Below are positions 1 to 7,490 of a DNA stretch of 49,389 nt, in pieces. Made by a program: the position numbers and the translations under genes. Position 1 is the stretch's first letter. Each line of letters opens with the position of its first letter. Origin of the DNA: a virus; the IMG/VR virus record IMGVR_UViG_3300050002_000044, positions 1 to 49,389 of that record; one strand, written 5' to 3'. The notes beneath the pieces were generated by a model, which had not been told where the DNA came from, did not search any database, and worked only from the letters and a program-made list of their open reading frames with translations.

Positions 1-110
1 TCCCGACTAATGGCCATACGTCAGAGAGACCCAACTCTCGCCGGGAATGTGTGGGTTAGCCGGTCTGGAGTGCAGTTAGACACACCAAATGGATTTAACA
101 AGGCCCGGGC
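1..110. repeat. Terminal direct repeat, left copy
   Basis: This 110-base segment is identical to 49280-49389. It lies inside one open reading frame that continues in register across the join, so it is best read as the overlap of a circular assembly, not as a biological long terminal repeat. The unique genome length is therefore 49279 bp. Confidence 0.95.
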
Positions 111-804
111 TGCCATCGCTGAACTACCCGAAGTCCCCGGCGTAATCGTGATCGACACCCTGCATAGATTTCTGTCCGGCGATGAGAACAGTGCCCAAGA
201 CGCCGGGAAAATGATCCATGCATGCGACCGTCTTCGGGACGAGTTTAATGCCACAATATTGCTGGTGCACCATACTGGCAAAGCGACAACCGAGACTTCG
301 CGTGGCTCCGGAGCCTGGCGAGGGGCAATGGACGTCGAGATACTCCTGCAGCCCGGCATCGAAATCGTTCAAACGAAAATGAAAGACACGGAGGCTCTCC
401 CCATACACTATGGAGAGCTAATTAGCACCCCAATCCCGTGGGTAGATGAGGATGGCGACCAAGTAAAGAGCGCAGTATTTTCCTTTACTAGCGAAAAGCC
501 GCTAGACCCATTTGAAGTGGCCGCCCTAAATGACTCGAAGGCCAGATTCAAACGAGCTTGGTACGCCAGCAAATGTGAGGAACTACAGGGCGCCCCTTAC
601 GTCTCCACTAGAGCCCTAGAGTGCTACCTAGTGCAAAATGAGCGGCTTCCTGAGGCAAAAATGAAGCTAGAGACCAACCCGAGCAAAGGGGGCCTGATCG
701 GTAGGATGTTCGCTGCCGATGTCCTCCAACGGGGCGGAGACGGGTGGGTGATAACCGATCCAGGATTGGCAGAAGCGATGATAGAGGAAAGGGGCCGGGG
801 TTAA
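1..804 (+). CDS. Primase-helicase, C-terminal part (RepA-like ATPase)
   Basis: This is the 3' portion of the gene that starts at 48137 and crosses the contig end; joined, the protein is about 648 residues. This part holds the rest of the RepA/AAA_25-type RecA-fold ATPase. VIVIDT followed by HRFLSGDEN is the Walker B region, LLVHHTGK carries the sensor histidines, and RGSGAWRGAMD is the conserved glycine-rich loop. It should unwind DNA and prime lagging-strand synthesis with the TOPRIM half. An ATG at position 10 is internal, not the true start. The gene ends 3 bases past the end of the convergent gene at 801-1004. Confidence 0.93.
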   Translation, partial: SRLMAIRQRDPTLAGNVWVSRSGVQLDTPNGFNKARAAIAELPEVPGVIVIDTLHRFLSGDENSAQDAGKMIHACDRLRDEFNATILLVHHTGKATTETSRGSGAWRGAMDVEILLQPGIEIVQTKMKDTEALPIHYGELISTPIPWVDEDGDQVKSAVFSFTSEKPLDPFEVAALNDSKARFKRAWYASKCEELQGAPYVSTRALECYLVQNERLPEAKMKLETNPSKGGLIGRMFAADVLQRGGDGWVITDPGLAEAMIEERGRG

Positions 805-1004
805 CCTAGCCCCTTTTTCTTTCTGCGTCTCGTCCTGAGGTACATAACCTCCGTTGGCGGGCACGCCGGGCACCACATCATATTGCCAGTCCGCCACCCC
901 ATGTCGCCCACCGAGATCATGGCCTGACAGCAGCTGCACCTAATGTTGTACCTACTCTGTATGTAGGTAGCTCTACTACTTATTTCCATCTCCACTGTAC
1001 CCAT
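801..1004 (-). CDS. Small zinc-ribbon-like protein
   Basis: 67 residues from ATG at 1004. Cysteine clusters CSCC and, about 24 residues on, CPAC suggest a zinc ribbon. The C-terminus is strongly basic (RTRRRKKKG). It is convergent with the primase-helicase and shares 4 bases with its 3' end. The ATG sits 2 bases beyond the stop of the upstream minus-strand frame at 1007-1189, as in a coupled pair. No good ribosome binding site is visible and no family is recognised, so coding is likely but not certain. Confidence 0.5.
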   Translation of the reverse strand: MGTVEMEISSRATYIQSRYNIRCSCCQAMISVGDMGWRTGNMMWCPACPPTEVMYLRTRRRKKKGLG

Positions 1005-1006
1005 TC

Positions 1007-1189
1007 TCAAGACGCAATCAGCTCCAAATACAGCATAGCGGTTGCTCCGAAGTCAACATCAGCCAGCAACCGAGTTACTAATTTTTCCCCTTTTTCCCCT
1101 TTTAATTCTCTGTCTAGCGTAAGTGGCCCGGTAGTCGAGCCCGTACCCCCCGTAAGGGGGGGCGTCGAGGGCGAGCGAGCCGAGGACAC
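1007..1189 (-). CDS. Possible small protein, unrecognised
   Basis: A 60-residue open frame starting with GTG at 1189. The C-terminal third (LVTRLLADVDFGATAMLYLE) looks protein-like. The middle is low complexity (KGEKGEK) from C/T-rich DNA at 1080-1105, and the first part contains a perfect GC hairpin (1146-1162). There is no clear ribosome binding site. It may instead be a non-coding leader for the gene at 801-1004. Confidence 0.3.
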   Translation of the reverse strand: MSSARSPSTPPLTGGTGSTTGPLTLDRELKGEKGEKLVTRLLADVDFGATAMLYLELIAS

Positions 1190-1376
1190 ACTTGTACAGC
1201 TAGTAATAGATATTTAATTATTAATTGTTATTAAGCATTGTTAATGATTCCGAAGGATAGCATACCGGATGGCTAAAAAGCTGGGGTACGAGGTATAAAT
1301 CTTATAAATCGTCATATACGTTACTATTGCACTGGATATTTATGATGTGAGCATAAGATTGTAGAAAGGTGTAAAT
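1190..1376. other. AT-rich intergenic region
   Basis: About 190 bases without a credible gene, between minus-strand and plus-strand runs. Bases 1203-1246 are very AT-rich with repeated TTAAT/ATTAA words. With the hairpin at 1146-1162 and the neighbouring primase-helicase, this is a reasonable but unproven candidate for a replication origin. It should also hold the promoter for the genes from 1418 on, but I cannot pick a convincing one. Confidence 0.4.
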
Positions 1377-1417
1377 ATGGGTTGCAGCAGTCGAATGGGA
1401 GACTATACTCAGCGGCC

Positions 1418-1591
1418 ATGAAGGAAGCTGAAGCGAGACATTGGGCCAATCTAATTGGAGGTGAAGCGCGGCATGCATTTATGGATGGATGGATAGTGGA
1501 GACGGAGGTGGGAATACGCCTGGATAGCCAACTTGAGTGCCGGATATACTGGCTTGGGATGCAGCACGGAAGGGGCTATGGGGTCCTATGA
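1418..1591 (+). CDS. Small protein, tandem paralog A
   Basis: 57 residues from ATG at 1418. A TTG at 1382 could extend it by 12. It shares the pattern AEA-x2-WA-x2-L-x-GEA with the next gene and the two are alike over most of their length, so they are tandem duplicates. Its stop overlaps the next start as ATGA. No known family. The start is uncertain: the best ribosome binding site (AAAGG, 1364-1368) precedes an ATG at 1377 that opens only 14 codons. Confidence 0.55.
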   Translation: MKEAEARHWANLIGGEARHAFMDGWIVETEVGIRLDSQLECRIYWLGMQHGRGYGVL

Positions 1592-1752
1592 CGCGGGCAG
1601 AAGCTGAGGAATGGGCCAGAAGTTTGGCAGGAGAAGCTATCTACGACGATAAGACGCGCGAATGGTCAGTTGAGGTTGAGGAGGGGTCGCTATTTACTGT
1701 CGAGCAATGCCGGCTGCTTGAGTCGGATCTGTACCCTGACCTATACTACTAA
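1588..1752 (+). CDS. Small acidic protein, tandem paralog B
   Basis: 54 residues, acidic, starting with an ATG that overlaps the previous stop. It begins MTRAEAEEWARSLAGEA, aligning with MKEAEARHWANLIGGEA of the gene at 1418-1591. It ends just before the structured region at 1757-1822. Function unknown. Confidence 0.6.
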   Translation: MTRAEAEEWARSLAGEAIYDDKTREWSVEVEEGSLFTVEQCRLLESDLYPDLYY

Positions 1753-1756
1753 ACAT

Positions 1757-1822
1757 GTCCCCTACGCACGGGAACCCTCCCCGGATCCCTTCGGGCCGGG
1801 GGCCCCTCCCGCACGGGGTGAC
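1757..1822 (+). other. GC-rich structured element with UUCG-capped hairpin
   Basis: CCCCGG (1779-1784) pairs with CCGGGG near 1796-1801 around an inner CC(TTCG)GG hairpin. GTC (1757-1759) and CCC can pair with GGGG and GAC at 1815-1822 to close an outer stem. CGCACGGG occurs twice as a direct repeat (1765-1772 and 1810-1817). No U tract follows, so it is not a standard intrinsic terminator. It separates the gene at 1588-1752 from the promoter at 1847. Confidence 0.5.
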
Positions 1823-1846
1823 TTAGGAAAATAATCAAAAAAAAGC

Positions 1847-1876
1847 TTGAGGTTTGGAGAATCCTGTCGTTATAAT
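1847..1876 (+). promoter_or_regulatory. Sigma70-type promoter
   Basis: -35 TTGAGG (1847-1852), 18-base spacer, perfect -10 TATAAT (1871-1876). Only 5 bases separate the -10 box from the ATG at 1882, so transcription should start at or next to the start codon and give a leaderless mRNA. No ribosome binding site precedes the gene. Confidence 0.8.
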
Positions 1877-1881
1877 GAGAC

Positions 1882-2100
1882 ATGAAGAAAATCAGCGCAG
1901 AAAAAGACATCGCAACCCTTTACGACACCAAGACTGGAGTGAGCATCAAATACTCCAGCCAGTCAGATGTGAGGGTCACGGGAGTGGAGTTCGGCCGGAT
2001 CAGTGTCAGCTCGACCCGCCAAGCGAAGGGTCTGGCGCAGGAGATTCAAGCTCACGGGTTCGAAGCAGCAGTCATTGGCCGGTCAGTGGTGGTAGCATGA
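1882..2100 (+). CDS. Small conserved phage protein, paralog of 10059-10283
   Basis: 72 residues, first gene of the operon driven by the promoter at 1847. It matches the minus-strand protein at 10059-10283 along its length: IS near the start, TL, TG or AG, a YS with a downstream D-x-RV-x-G, LA-x-EI-x-A-x-GF, and a hydrophobic valine/alanine end. It is likely translated as a leaderless message. Its stop overlaps the next ATG. Function unknown. Confidence 0.75.
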   Translation: MKKISAEKDIATLYDTKTGVSIKYSSQSDVRVTGVEFGRISVSSTRQAKGLAQEIQAHGFEAAVIGRSVVVA

Positions 2101-2243
2101 GCCAGCGTCCTACAGTACCGGCTGCTGAGTCAATCGAGGAGTCTGCGTATCAACATGTGGAGATGGGACTCAAATCAATCAGCGAAGCACGAGAGATGGT
2201 AGAGATGCACAATCGCCTGAGGGCAGAATTTGGGGAGAGATGA
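2097..2243 (+). CDS. Small hypothetical protein
   Basis: 48 residues beginning MSQRPTVPAAES, with ATGA overlaps to both the preceding and the following gene, so translational coupling is likely. Predicted helical and charged toward the C-terminus (EMVEMHNRLRAEFGER). A longer in-frame extension upstream would run across the neighbouring gene and is not used. Function unknown. Confidence 0.65.
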   Translation: MSQRPTVPAAESIEESAYQHVEMGLKSISEAREMVEMHNRLRAEFGER

Positions 2244-2587
2244 CCGACCAAATCACAGTAGATGCAGCTTCAGTAAGTATTACATCTAACGGGAGCTATT
2301 GCGTCCGGAATGACGCTGGTGGCACCGTTCAGTTGTCGCTCGCCGAAGCTGTTGCGACCTCCAAATGGATCCTTAACCGCGAGGGATACACCGTCCAGAA
2401 ATCCACCGCGTCCAATACTACTGGACAATTTCGGAGAGAAGAGTTGCTCGCGGTTGCTAGTCAGATTTACGCGGGATGCATTGCGGCTGGCGCTGAGACG
2501 ATTTACACAAGTGACGTAATCAACGAAGCCGCTAAATTAATTGCTGGAGTCGATGATCATATCAAATCGATAGAGAGGCTAAGGTAG
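2240..2587 (+). CDS. Hypothetical protein
   Basis: 115 residues, ATGA-coupled to the gene before. The N-terminal half looks beta-rich (ITVDAASVSITSNGSYCVRN) and the C-terminal half helical. No recognised family. It ends 4 bases before the large modular gene. Confidence 0.65.
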   Translation: MTDQITVDAASVSITSNGSYCVRNDAGGTVQLSLAEAVATSKWILNREGYTVQKSTASNTTGQFRREELLAVASQIYAGCIAAGAETIYTSDVINEAAKLIAGVDDHIKSIERLR

Positions 2588-2591
2588 AGGG

Positions 2592-4553
2592 ATGAGAAAA
2601 GTTACAATCAAAACAGAAAAAGTTATTGAGTACAAGCTTACGTGGCTGGAGGACTATCTATTGATTGCGACAGGAGGTGACTCGTATGGAGGATACTCAC
2701 ACGAGCACGGTCTGCCAAGCGCTTCTGAGAAGTTCCCACAAGAACTCATTGATGCAGCAAAGGATGAAATCCGCAAGCATCGCGCTATGGATGACAACGA
2801 ATTCTACGGTCCTGATGGGTACGTGACATTTCGGATGGAGGATGGGTGTGCCGCGGCTGTAATGGATGATGACCTGTCTTTCAGCTCACTCATGAAACCT
2901 GGCGAGGCGGTTAAGATGCAAGGGCTACCTGAGAGGTACTACCCACAACGCGAACACCTACGCGCCTGGTACCTCAAATATCACGCCCCACAATGGACAG
3001 TAAGTGAGTGGGATGAAAAGAGGATATGGCCCGGTGTAGTGGTTAAAAGACCAGTCACAGGGGGGATGATCGAGAGGTTCTTTAACCACGAGTCACAGTT
3101 GGCGAGTCTCCCTGACAATTGTCCATCCGACATCGTCGAACTCGCTCGGCGTAGGATTCGCGAGAAGCGACCTGAGGAGGAGAACGAGGCGCGGGATAAC
3201 TATGGTATCTACACACTTTCGGTCAAAGATGGTTCGCTCCATCTCTCGTCAGATCTTGGTAAAAATCACATACGGACAAGGTCGCAACTTGAGAAGCGGG
3301 TCTCAGCAAGTGGTTCCAGCTGCCACTTCTGGACTCGCTGCCTAGAGTACTTTGATAGGCATTGTCAGTGCGCACCAAATCAGGTGCGCAATGAACTAGG
3401 GCAAATATTCACACTCGCGTGGCGAGGCGGTATGCGCATGTGTAGGGCTGGCAACGATTCCGCGTGGTGCAAATGGTCGACTGGCCTGCGCAGAGACTGG
3501 TGCAGAGATGGCGATGCATGGTTTGATGCTAATCGACCGTTAGCTGAGAATGAGGTATTTATTAACGGTGAGGTGCGAACATTGTACATCTCTGGTGGTA
3601 ATGTAGGATTTACTGGATATAGCTATTACTGGGATCCAGAGGCAAGGGTGGAGCGCTGGCTTCTTAGCCTCGACTGGAAATCTAAGGCAGAACAGTCCGA
3701 AGCATTTCGCCGGTGCAAGTCATTCTGGGAGGCTAATCGACCATTAGCTGATAATGAGATAACAATCAACGGTGAGAGTTACGAGATTACCCTCTCGTGC
3801 GGTTATGCTGTTGCTGACATTGGTTACATTAGCCCGTGCTACAGCGACTCTCTCTCGGTCTCTCGTAGCGAGTGGTGCGACGATGGACACGTTAAATGGT
3901 TAGGAGATTTCGAGAGACTTGAGGCTTATGACCGGCTCAAGGCTTTTTGGGAAGCGAATTGCCCACTAGCCGATGATGAAAAACTAGTCGACGGCCAGCG
4001 AGTAAAAATGGCCGCGAATGAGATGCGGTTTGACGATGGCACAGTGGGAGTGATGAGCAAAACGGTTGAGAGGTATATTACGTTCGCCACTCAGGACGGG
4101 ACGCGCTTCCTAAAGGTTAGTTCCAGCTCCAGCCGGTGTGACGGGGACTGGATGTGGTCAGGGGAGGTAAAAATCACCTCCGAGCCGCAACGTCAACGCG
4201 TTCTTGATTTTGCGAAGGGGAATCGACCGTTAGCTGTGCCGAACGTGGAGGAATATCCATTTATCACTCCTGATAGCAATAGCCGGTTCAAGGTGAGGCC
4301 ATCGAAGCGAGCTGGATGCTATGAGTTTAGGTTTTCTAGCTGGCCTTGTGGGGACTGGATGTCAGGAAACTTGTCTTTGCTCGACGACCCGAACGATCCA
4401 CACAACGCTCATCGTGATGAGATCAAAAGGATCTGTGGAGTGACTCAGGGCAAGCTACCGATTTTTCTCATAACAACCCCCAATGCGTCAGTTAAGCCAT
4501 CTGACTGGGGCTTCACCGGCAGGGTCAAGGTTACTCTTGAGGATCTAAAGTGA
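2592..4553 (+). CDS. Large modular repeat protein, unknown function
   Basis: 653 residues, the largest gene of this region; AAGG lies 7 bases before the ATG. It is built of repeated modules. Two N-terminal copies share a pattern of a P-rich turn followed by an E/R-rich helix and a D-G beta segment. Then a motif (F/D)xxANRPLA(D/E)(N/D)E occurs near 3529, 3734, 3953 and 4217, each followed by a beta-rich segment ending in a W-x-G/DW region. The last module (YPFI...RFKVR-x-SK...WP...) matches the stand-alone 66-residue protein at 11385-11585. No enzyme motif, signal peptide or membrane segment is seen. Confidence 0.85.
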   Translation: MRKVTIKTEKVIEYKLTWLEDYLLIATGGDSYGGYSHEHGLPSASEKFPQELIDAAKDEIRKHRAMDDNEFYGPDGYVTFRMEDGCAAAVMDDDLSFSSLMKPGEAVKMQGLPERYYPQREHLRAWYLKYHAPQWTVSEWDEKRIWPGVVVKRPVTGGMIERFFNHESQLASLPDNCPSDIVELARRRIREKRPEEENEARDNYGIYTLSVKDGSLHLSSDLGKNHIRTRSQLEKRVSASGSSCHFWTRCLEYFDRHCQCAPNQVRNELGQIFTLAWRGGMRMCRAGNDSAWCKWSTGLRRDWCRDGDAWFDANRPLAENEVFINGEVRTLYISGGNVGFTGYSYYWDPEARVERWLLSLDWKSKAEQSEAFRRCKSFWEANRPLADNEITINGESYEITLSCGYAVADIGYISPCYSDSLSVSRSEWCDDGHVKWLGDFERLEAYDRLKAFWEANCPLADDEKLVDGQRVKMAANEMRFDDGTVGVMSKTVERYITFATQDGTRFLKVSSSSSRCDGDWMWSGEVKITSEPQRQRVLDFAKGNRPLAVPNVEEYPFITPDSNSRFKVRPSKRAGCYEFRFSSWPCGDWMSGNLSLLDDPNDPHNAHRDEIKRICGVTQGKLPIFLITTPNASVKPSDWGFTGRVKVTLEDLK

Positions 4554-4726
4554 GCGACTGTGAAAAGTGTGATAAAGTTGGCTTTCCGTGCTGGGACTGT
4601 GGGATCAATACCGATGCTGGCCGCGCCGCGCGATCAAAGTTGGCCATCCAGCGCGAATACGATCTGGTTGAGCTGGCGAACGAGGCGATGCGTAAAGCAA
4701 AATTAGCGGCTGAAGGTGGCAGATGA
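4550..4726 (+). CDS. Small zinc-ribbon protein
   Basis: 58 residues, GTG start overlapping the previous stop (GTGA), with GAGG 7 bases upstream. The N-terminus carries two CxxC pairs (CEKC and CWDC) typical of a zinc ribbon, followed by a charged helix (REYDLVELANEAMRKAKLAA). The stop overlaps the next ATG. Confidence 0.75.
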   Translation: MSDCEKCDKVGFPCWDCGINTDAGRAARSKLAIQREYDLVELANEAMRKAKLAAEGGR

Positions 4727-5106
4727 TACCAAAACAAGCGACTGAGTTTTTGCGCGAGTTGGCGAATGCGCTACAGAGCATCACTGACGGTGACCGAGTG
4801 CTAATGGTTCTGGCCAACGAAATTCGCGAGGCTTCAAGGCTCATAGAAGAGATTGACGAAAAAAACAAGACCTTAGCTGTGGAGCTAATTGTCCAGCAGC
4901 CAGTATTTTCACGGCGTCAATTGGAGGCTAGATTTGCGAGAACGCGAAGGCGAATGCTCGTGAAGCTGCTTGAAGAGCGCGCTACTACTAGATGGTGGGA
5001 GGCTCAGCAATACCTCAGGTACGGTGACATGGACCGCTACCGCCAGCTCATTCGTAATTTTTCTTGGTGCATTCGAATCGCTGAAAGGATCAAGGATGGA
5101 CATTAA
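4723..5106 (+). CDS. Helical hypothetical protein
   Basis: 127 residues, ATGA-coupled to the zinc-ribbon gene. Almost entirely helical and rich in E, R and L, with probable coiled coil around EIREASRLIEEIDEKNKTLA. Basic patch RRQLEARFARTRRR in the middle. No family recognised. Confidence 0.7.
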   Translation: MIPKQATEFLRELANALQSITDGDRVLMVLANEIREASRLIEEIDEKNKTLAVELIVQQPVFSRRQLEARFARTRRRMLVKLLEERATTRWWEAQQYLRYGDMDRYRQLIRNFSWCIRIAERIKDGH

Positions 5107-5386
5107 CGAAATCATCAATACGCGAGCTAGGATTGTGAAAAACAGCTTCGGCTGCCATCGATCAAATGTCAAAAAGCACATTGCCATTACGCTAACATAT
5201 CACTACAGTCTAGGCATCAGCGCCTTGTCCAAGCGAGACTTCTTCGAGGAGGCTAAGCGTGAGCTGGTAAACATGAGGTGTAGACGAGAAATCATGGCAG
5301 CTGCAGAGCTGGAGCGAATGGCGGCACGTGCTCGGTATGAGCGATATTTCGAGCGATATGGGAGAAGGGCACCACATGGACATTAA
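5096..5386 (+). CDS. Basic helical hypothetical protein
   Basis: 96 residues from ATG 5096 (AAGGA 6 bases upstream), overlapping the end of the previous gene by 11 bases. Starts MDINEIINTRARIVKNSFG; the C-terminus is arginine-rich. An upstream in-frame ATG at 4970 would overlap the previous gene much more and is rejected. Function unknown. Confidence 0.65.
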   Translation: MDINEIINTRARIVKNSFGCHRSNVKKHIAITLTYHYSLGISALSKRDFFEEAKRELVNMRCRREIMAAAELERMAARARYERYFERYGRRAPHGH

Positions 5387-5630
5387 ATGGAGACCAATCC
5401 AGGATGCTCCACGGGACGGTCGACTCATTCGAGTCACCGACGGGCGAAGGGTGTGGGATGCGTGTTATTTGGAGTCCTATGAGGACTGGTCGGCAGACGC
5501 TGCTTGGTGTGGGCTATACTCGCAACATCCAACTCATTGGAAGCCGCTTGAACGAAGGGAGCCGGTCCCCGTGAAGTCCGGCAATGAGGTAGGTTGCGAT
5601 ATTATTGGAGAGAGATATGACAGCGAGTAA
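5376..5630 (+). CDS. DUF551-like phage protein
   Basis: 84 residues from ATG 5376, preceded by GAGAAGGG at good spacing. WRPIQDAPRDGRLIRV near the start and HPTHWKPL in the second half are the signature of the DUF551 family of small phage proteins; its biochemical role is not known. Overlaps both neighbours by about 10 bases. Confidence 0.75.
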   Translation: MDIKWRPIQDAPRDGRLIRVTDGRRVWDACYLESYEDWSADAAWCGLYSQHPTHWKPLERREPVPVKSGNEVGCDIIGERYDSE

Positions 5631-5829
5631 TACTTGGGCAAACGTAGAGGATGTTTTCCTGCTACCTGGGCTCTACACTGTGTACGAGACATTTAACAAC
5701 GTTGTTGATGTAGGCGAATGGGATGGCGAACGGTGGAAAACCTCAATAGGGTACCCGCACGTGCAATATGTACTCAACCCCGAGCTAGGGCCGATACCAG
5801 AAGTTGGGGAAAATTGGTGGAATAGATGA
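5617..5829 (+). CDS. Small acidic protein, DUF551-like features
   Basis: 70 residues from ATG 5617 with GGAGAG just upstream. The pattern G-x-WDGERWKTS followed by HVQYVLNPELGPIP resembles the C-terminal part of DUF551-type proteins. ATGA overlap with the next gene. Confidence 0.6.
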   Translation: MTASNTWANVEDVFLLPGLYTVYETFNNVVDVGEWDGERWKTSIGYPHVQYVLNPELGPIPEVGENWWNR

Positions 5830-6023
5830 AAATCCAAGGCTGTAAACTATCGTCCACCGACGGCTGTGAATGTGTTATGCCCCTCCAGAGAGACCATGAG
5901 AGGGAGTGCAATCCTTGTCCCAAAGAACTAGAATGCGGAGGGGAGTGCATATTTGATAAGGGGCATGATGGGGAGTGTGAGTGTGCGGGGGACGAGGGAG
6001 TGCCAGGCAGTTGCCCGGCGTGA
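5826..6023 (+). CDS. Cysteine-rich mini-protein with two C-H-C knuckles
   Basis: 65 residues with 11 cysteines. Two related segments, CVMPLQRDHEREC and CIFDKGHDGEC, each place a histidine between cysteines and suggest two small metal-binding knuckles. It starts by ATGA overlap with the previous gene. No signal peptide is seen, so a cytoplasmic metal-binding role fits better than disulfides. Confidence 0.65.
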   Translation: MKIQGCKLSSTDGCECVMPLQRDHERECNPCPKELECGGECIFDKGHDGECECAGDEGVPGSCPA

Positions 6024-6033
6024 GGAATAAATT

Positions 6034-6099
6034 ATGGAAATGATTAGATGTTTATTGAATGAGGATGAGTCACATGAGGAGACCCTTGGGTGGTGGTAA
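6034..6099 (+). CDS. Possible 21-residue peptide
   Basis: ATG at 6034 has a good ribosome binding site (GAGGA, 6022-6026) and opens 21 codons ending 1 base before the next ATG. It may be a real small peptide or a translational leader coupling the next gene. Confidence 0.35.
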   Translation: MEMIRCLLNEDESHEETLGWW

Positions 6100-6100
6100 C

Positions 6101-6409
6101 ATGAAAAAATATTCCATGAGGTCCTGGTCTCATGATCAGGATGTCGACCTAAGTGCTGTAGAGATTGTTTACCTCGCCTCAGAAGTAGATGTCGAACTTG
6201 CGCGGTGTGAAGAGGAGAGGCGTGATCTTAGGGCGATGGTGTTGGAAGAGCGAGCAAATTTGCATTATGCACGCGCTCTCCGTCACGGCCCTGATACCAG
6301 AAAAAGACGCAGGGAGCTTCGTCGGATCAGGCTCTTAGACCATTATTTCTTCCTAATTCGCGACAATGTACCAGGATGGTGGAGCGCTAATAACCGAGGT
6401 GAGAGATGA
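6101..6409 (+). CDS. Helical hypothetical protein
   Basis: 102 residues from ATG 6101. In-frame ATGs at 6074 and 6059 are alternatives. Acidic N-terminal half (EVDVELARCEEERRDL), then a very arginine-rich helix (TRKRRRELRRIRLL). ATGA overlap with the following gene. Confidence 0.6.
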   Translation: MKKYSMRSWSHDQDVDLSAVEIVYLASEVDVELARCEEERRDLRAMVLEERANLHYARALRHGPDTRKRRRELRRIRLLDHYFFLIRDNVPGWWSANNRGER

Positions 6410-6630
6410 GAAAGATGATCTACGAGGAATCAGGAGCGGAAGCGGTTGTCTACCTGGTTGACGAACGAACGACGGGAGACCTTCGAGAGCTGCATCTGCT
6501 GATGGTCCGTCAACTGCGCCCCAGCCCAAGATTTGGCGAGCTACCAGAGAAGGGTGCGATCTTCCGCGTGTCCAGCTCGCCGTGGTGCCAGATGTGGAGC
6601 CTAGTGCCAGTGAGTGGGAGCGATGGCTAG
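6406..6630 (+). CDS. Small hypothetical protein
   Basis: 74 residues, coupled by ATGA to the previous gene and overlapping the next. Mixed alpha/beta composition; the end reads SSPWCQMWSLVPVSG. Not recognised. Confidence 0.55.
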   Translation: MRKMIYEESGAEAVVYLVDERTTGDLRELHLLMVRQLRPSPRFGELPEKGAIFRVSSSPWCQMWSLVPVSGSDG

Positions 6631-6814
6631 GCTGACTAAACCACAACAGCAACTTCTCGATGAGGTGCAGACCAAAGGCCATGTGAGATGCTCCAGTTCT
6701 TACCGGCCAGCAAGGGCTCTCATTGATTTGGGACTGGTCCAATCGGCGACGCTTCCGTTTGGTCGGGTGCTATTGGTGAATGAATCGGAAGGGGCCCGGG
6801 ATGGCAAATCCTAA
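6623..6814 (+). CDS. Small winged-helix-like protein
   Basis: 63 residues from ATG 6623 with GGGAG close upstream. MARLTKPQQQLLDEVQTKG followed by RPARALIDLGLV and a beta hairpin resembles a small winged-helix fold seen in many phages. The first 14 residues recur in the 23-residue peptide at 7699-7770. Confidence 0.6.
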   Translation: MARLTKPQQQLLDEVQTKGHVRCSSSYRPARALIDLGLVQSATLPFGRVLLVNESEGARDGKS

Positions 6815-7490
6815 GCCAAAAATGCGTCGGTACCGTCGTACTCCAGTTGGGTATTGGACAGGTATCGGCGTGTGGGACCGGGAGCTTCAGTTTCTATTCT
6901 ACGAGGCTGATGCACTGTGTGGGTTGCGCTCCTACACCCAAGGCATGATCGACATGATCCATTTTGGCATGTACGACCCTCCTGAGATGCACTATGACCA
7001 CGTCCCGAGACTTCGAAGAGTCACCGAGCGGTTTGCTCAGCTAAAGACTCGACACCAGCAGATTCTCATGTCATGGTACTGTAGACCTAGATTTGAGCCG
7101 CTCAGGAGAGATGTCGTGGCGGCCCATAAAGCATTTGAGCGAACTAGGACTAGCCAGGATAAGGACATGCCGAGAGAATATGTAGGACGCGAAGAAAAAT
7201 TTGACCCGAGAGCGGCTCGCCTTCATCTGGCGAATATGATGAGGGCAGATCAGAAAACCAAAAGGGACCTGAAGGACCCCAGCTTCAGCCTAGATGAGCT
7301 CGCGAGGATGGCCGGCATGACGCACTCGACCATGAATCTGGCGTTACAGAAAGCCAAAGTGCGTGGCGTGTCGCTCAAATACCCACATCAGCCCTGTGTG
7401 CCGTTGTCTCGGTTGATGGAGCTGGCCAAGGAATTTGGGTGGAGCAAATTTAAGGCGAAGCCTGTTAAGAAGAAGAGGGAAGAAGAATGA
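6801..7490 (+). CDS. Putative DNA-binding regulator with helix-turn-helix
   Basis: 229 residues from ATG 6801 (AAGGGG 6 bases upstream). Residues around FSLDELARMAGMTHSTMNL form a plausible helix-turn-helix, flanked by basic segments, and the C-terminus is lysine-rich (KFKAKPVKKKREEE). Its position late in an early-type operon would suit a late-gene activator or antiterminator, but I recognise no named family. ATGA overlap with the next gene. Confidence 0.65.
   Translation: MANPKPKMRRYRRTPVGYWTGIGVWDRELQFLFYEADALCGLRSYTQGMIDMIHFGMYDPPEMHYDHVPRLRRVTERFAQLKTRHQQILMSWYCRPRFEPLRRDVVAAHKAFERTRTSQDKDMPREYVGREEKFDPRAARLHLANMMRADQKTKRDLKDPSFSLDELARMAGMTHSTMNLALQKAKVRGVSLKYPHQPCVPLSRLMELAKEFGWSKFKAKPVKKKREEE

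Noticed and set aside
1-110. Physical direct terminal repeats
   Set aside because: The repeat is short, lies within a coding gene and is simplest to explain as assembly overlap.
1377-1421. ATG with ribosome binding site before the tandem mini-genes
   Set aside because: It opens only 14 codons. It may be a leader peptide, but a frameshift or sequence error could not be shown.
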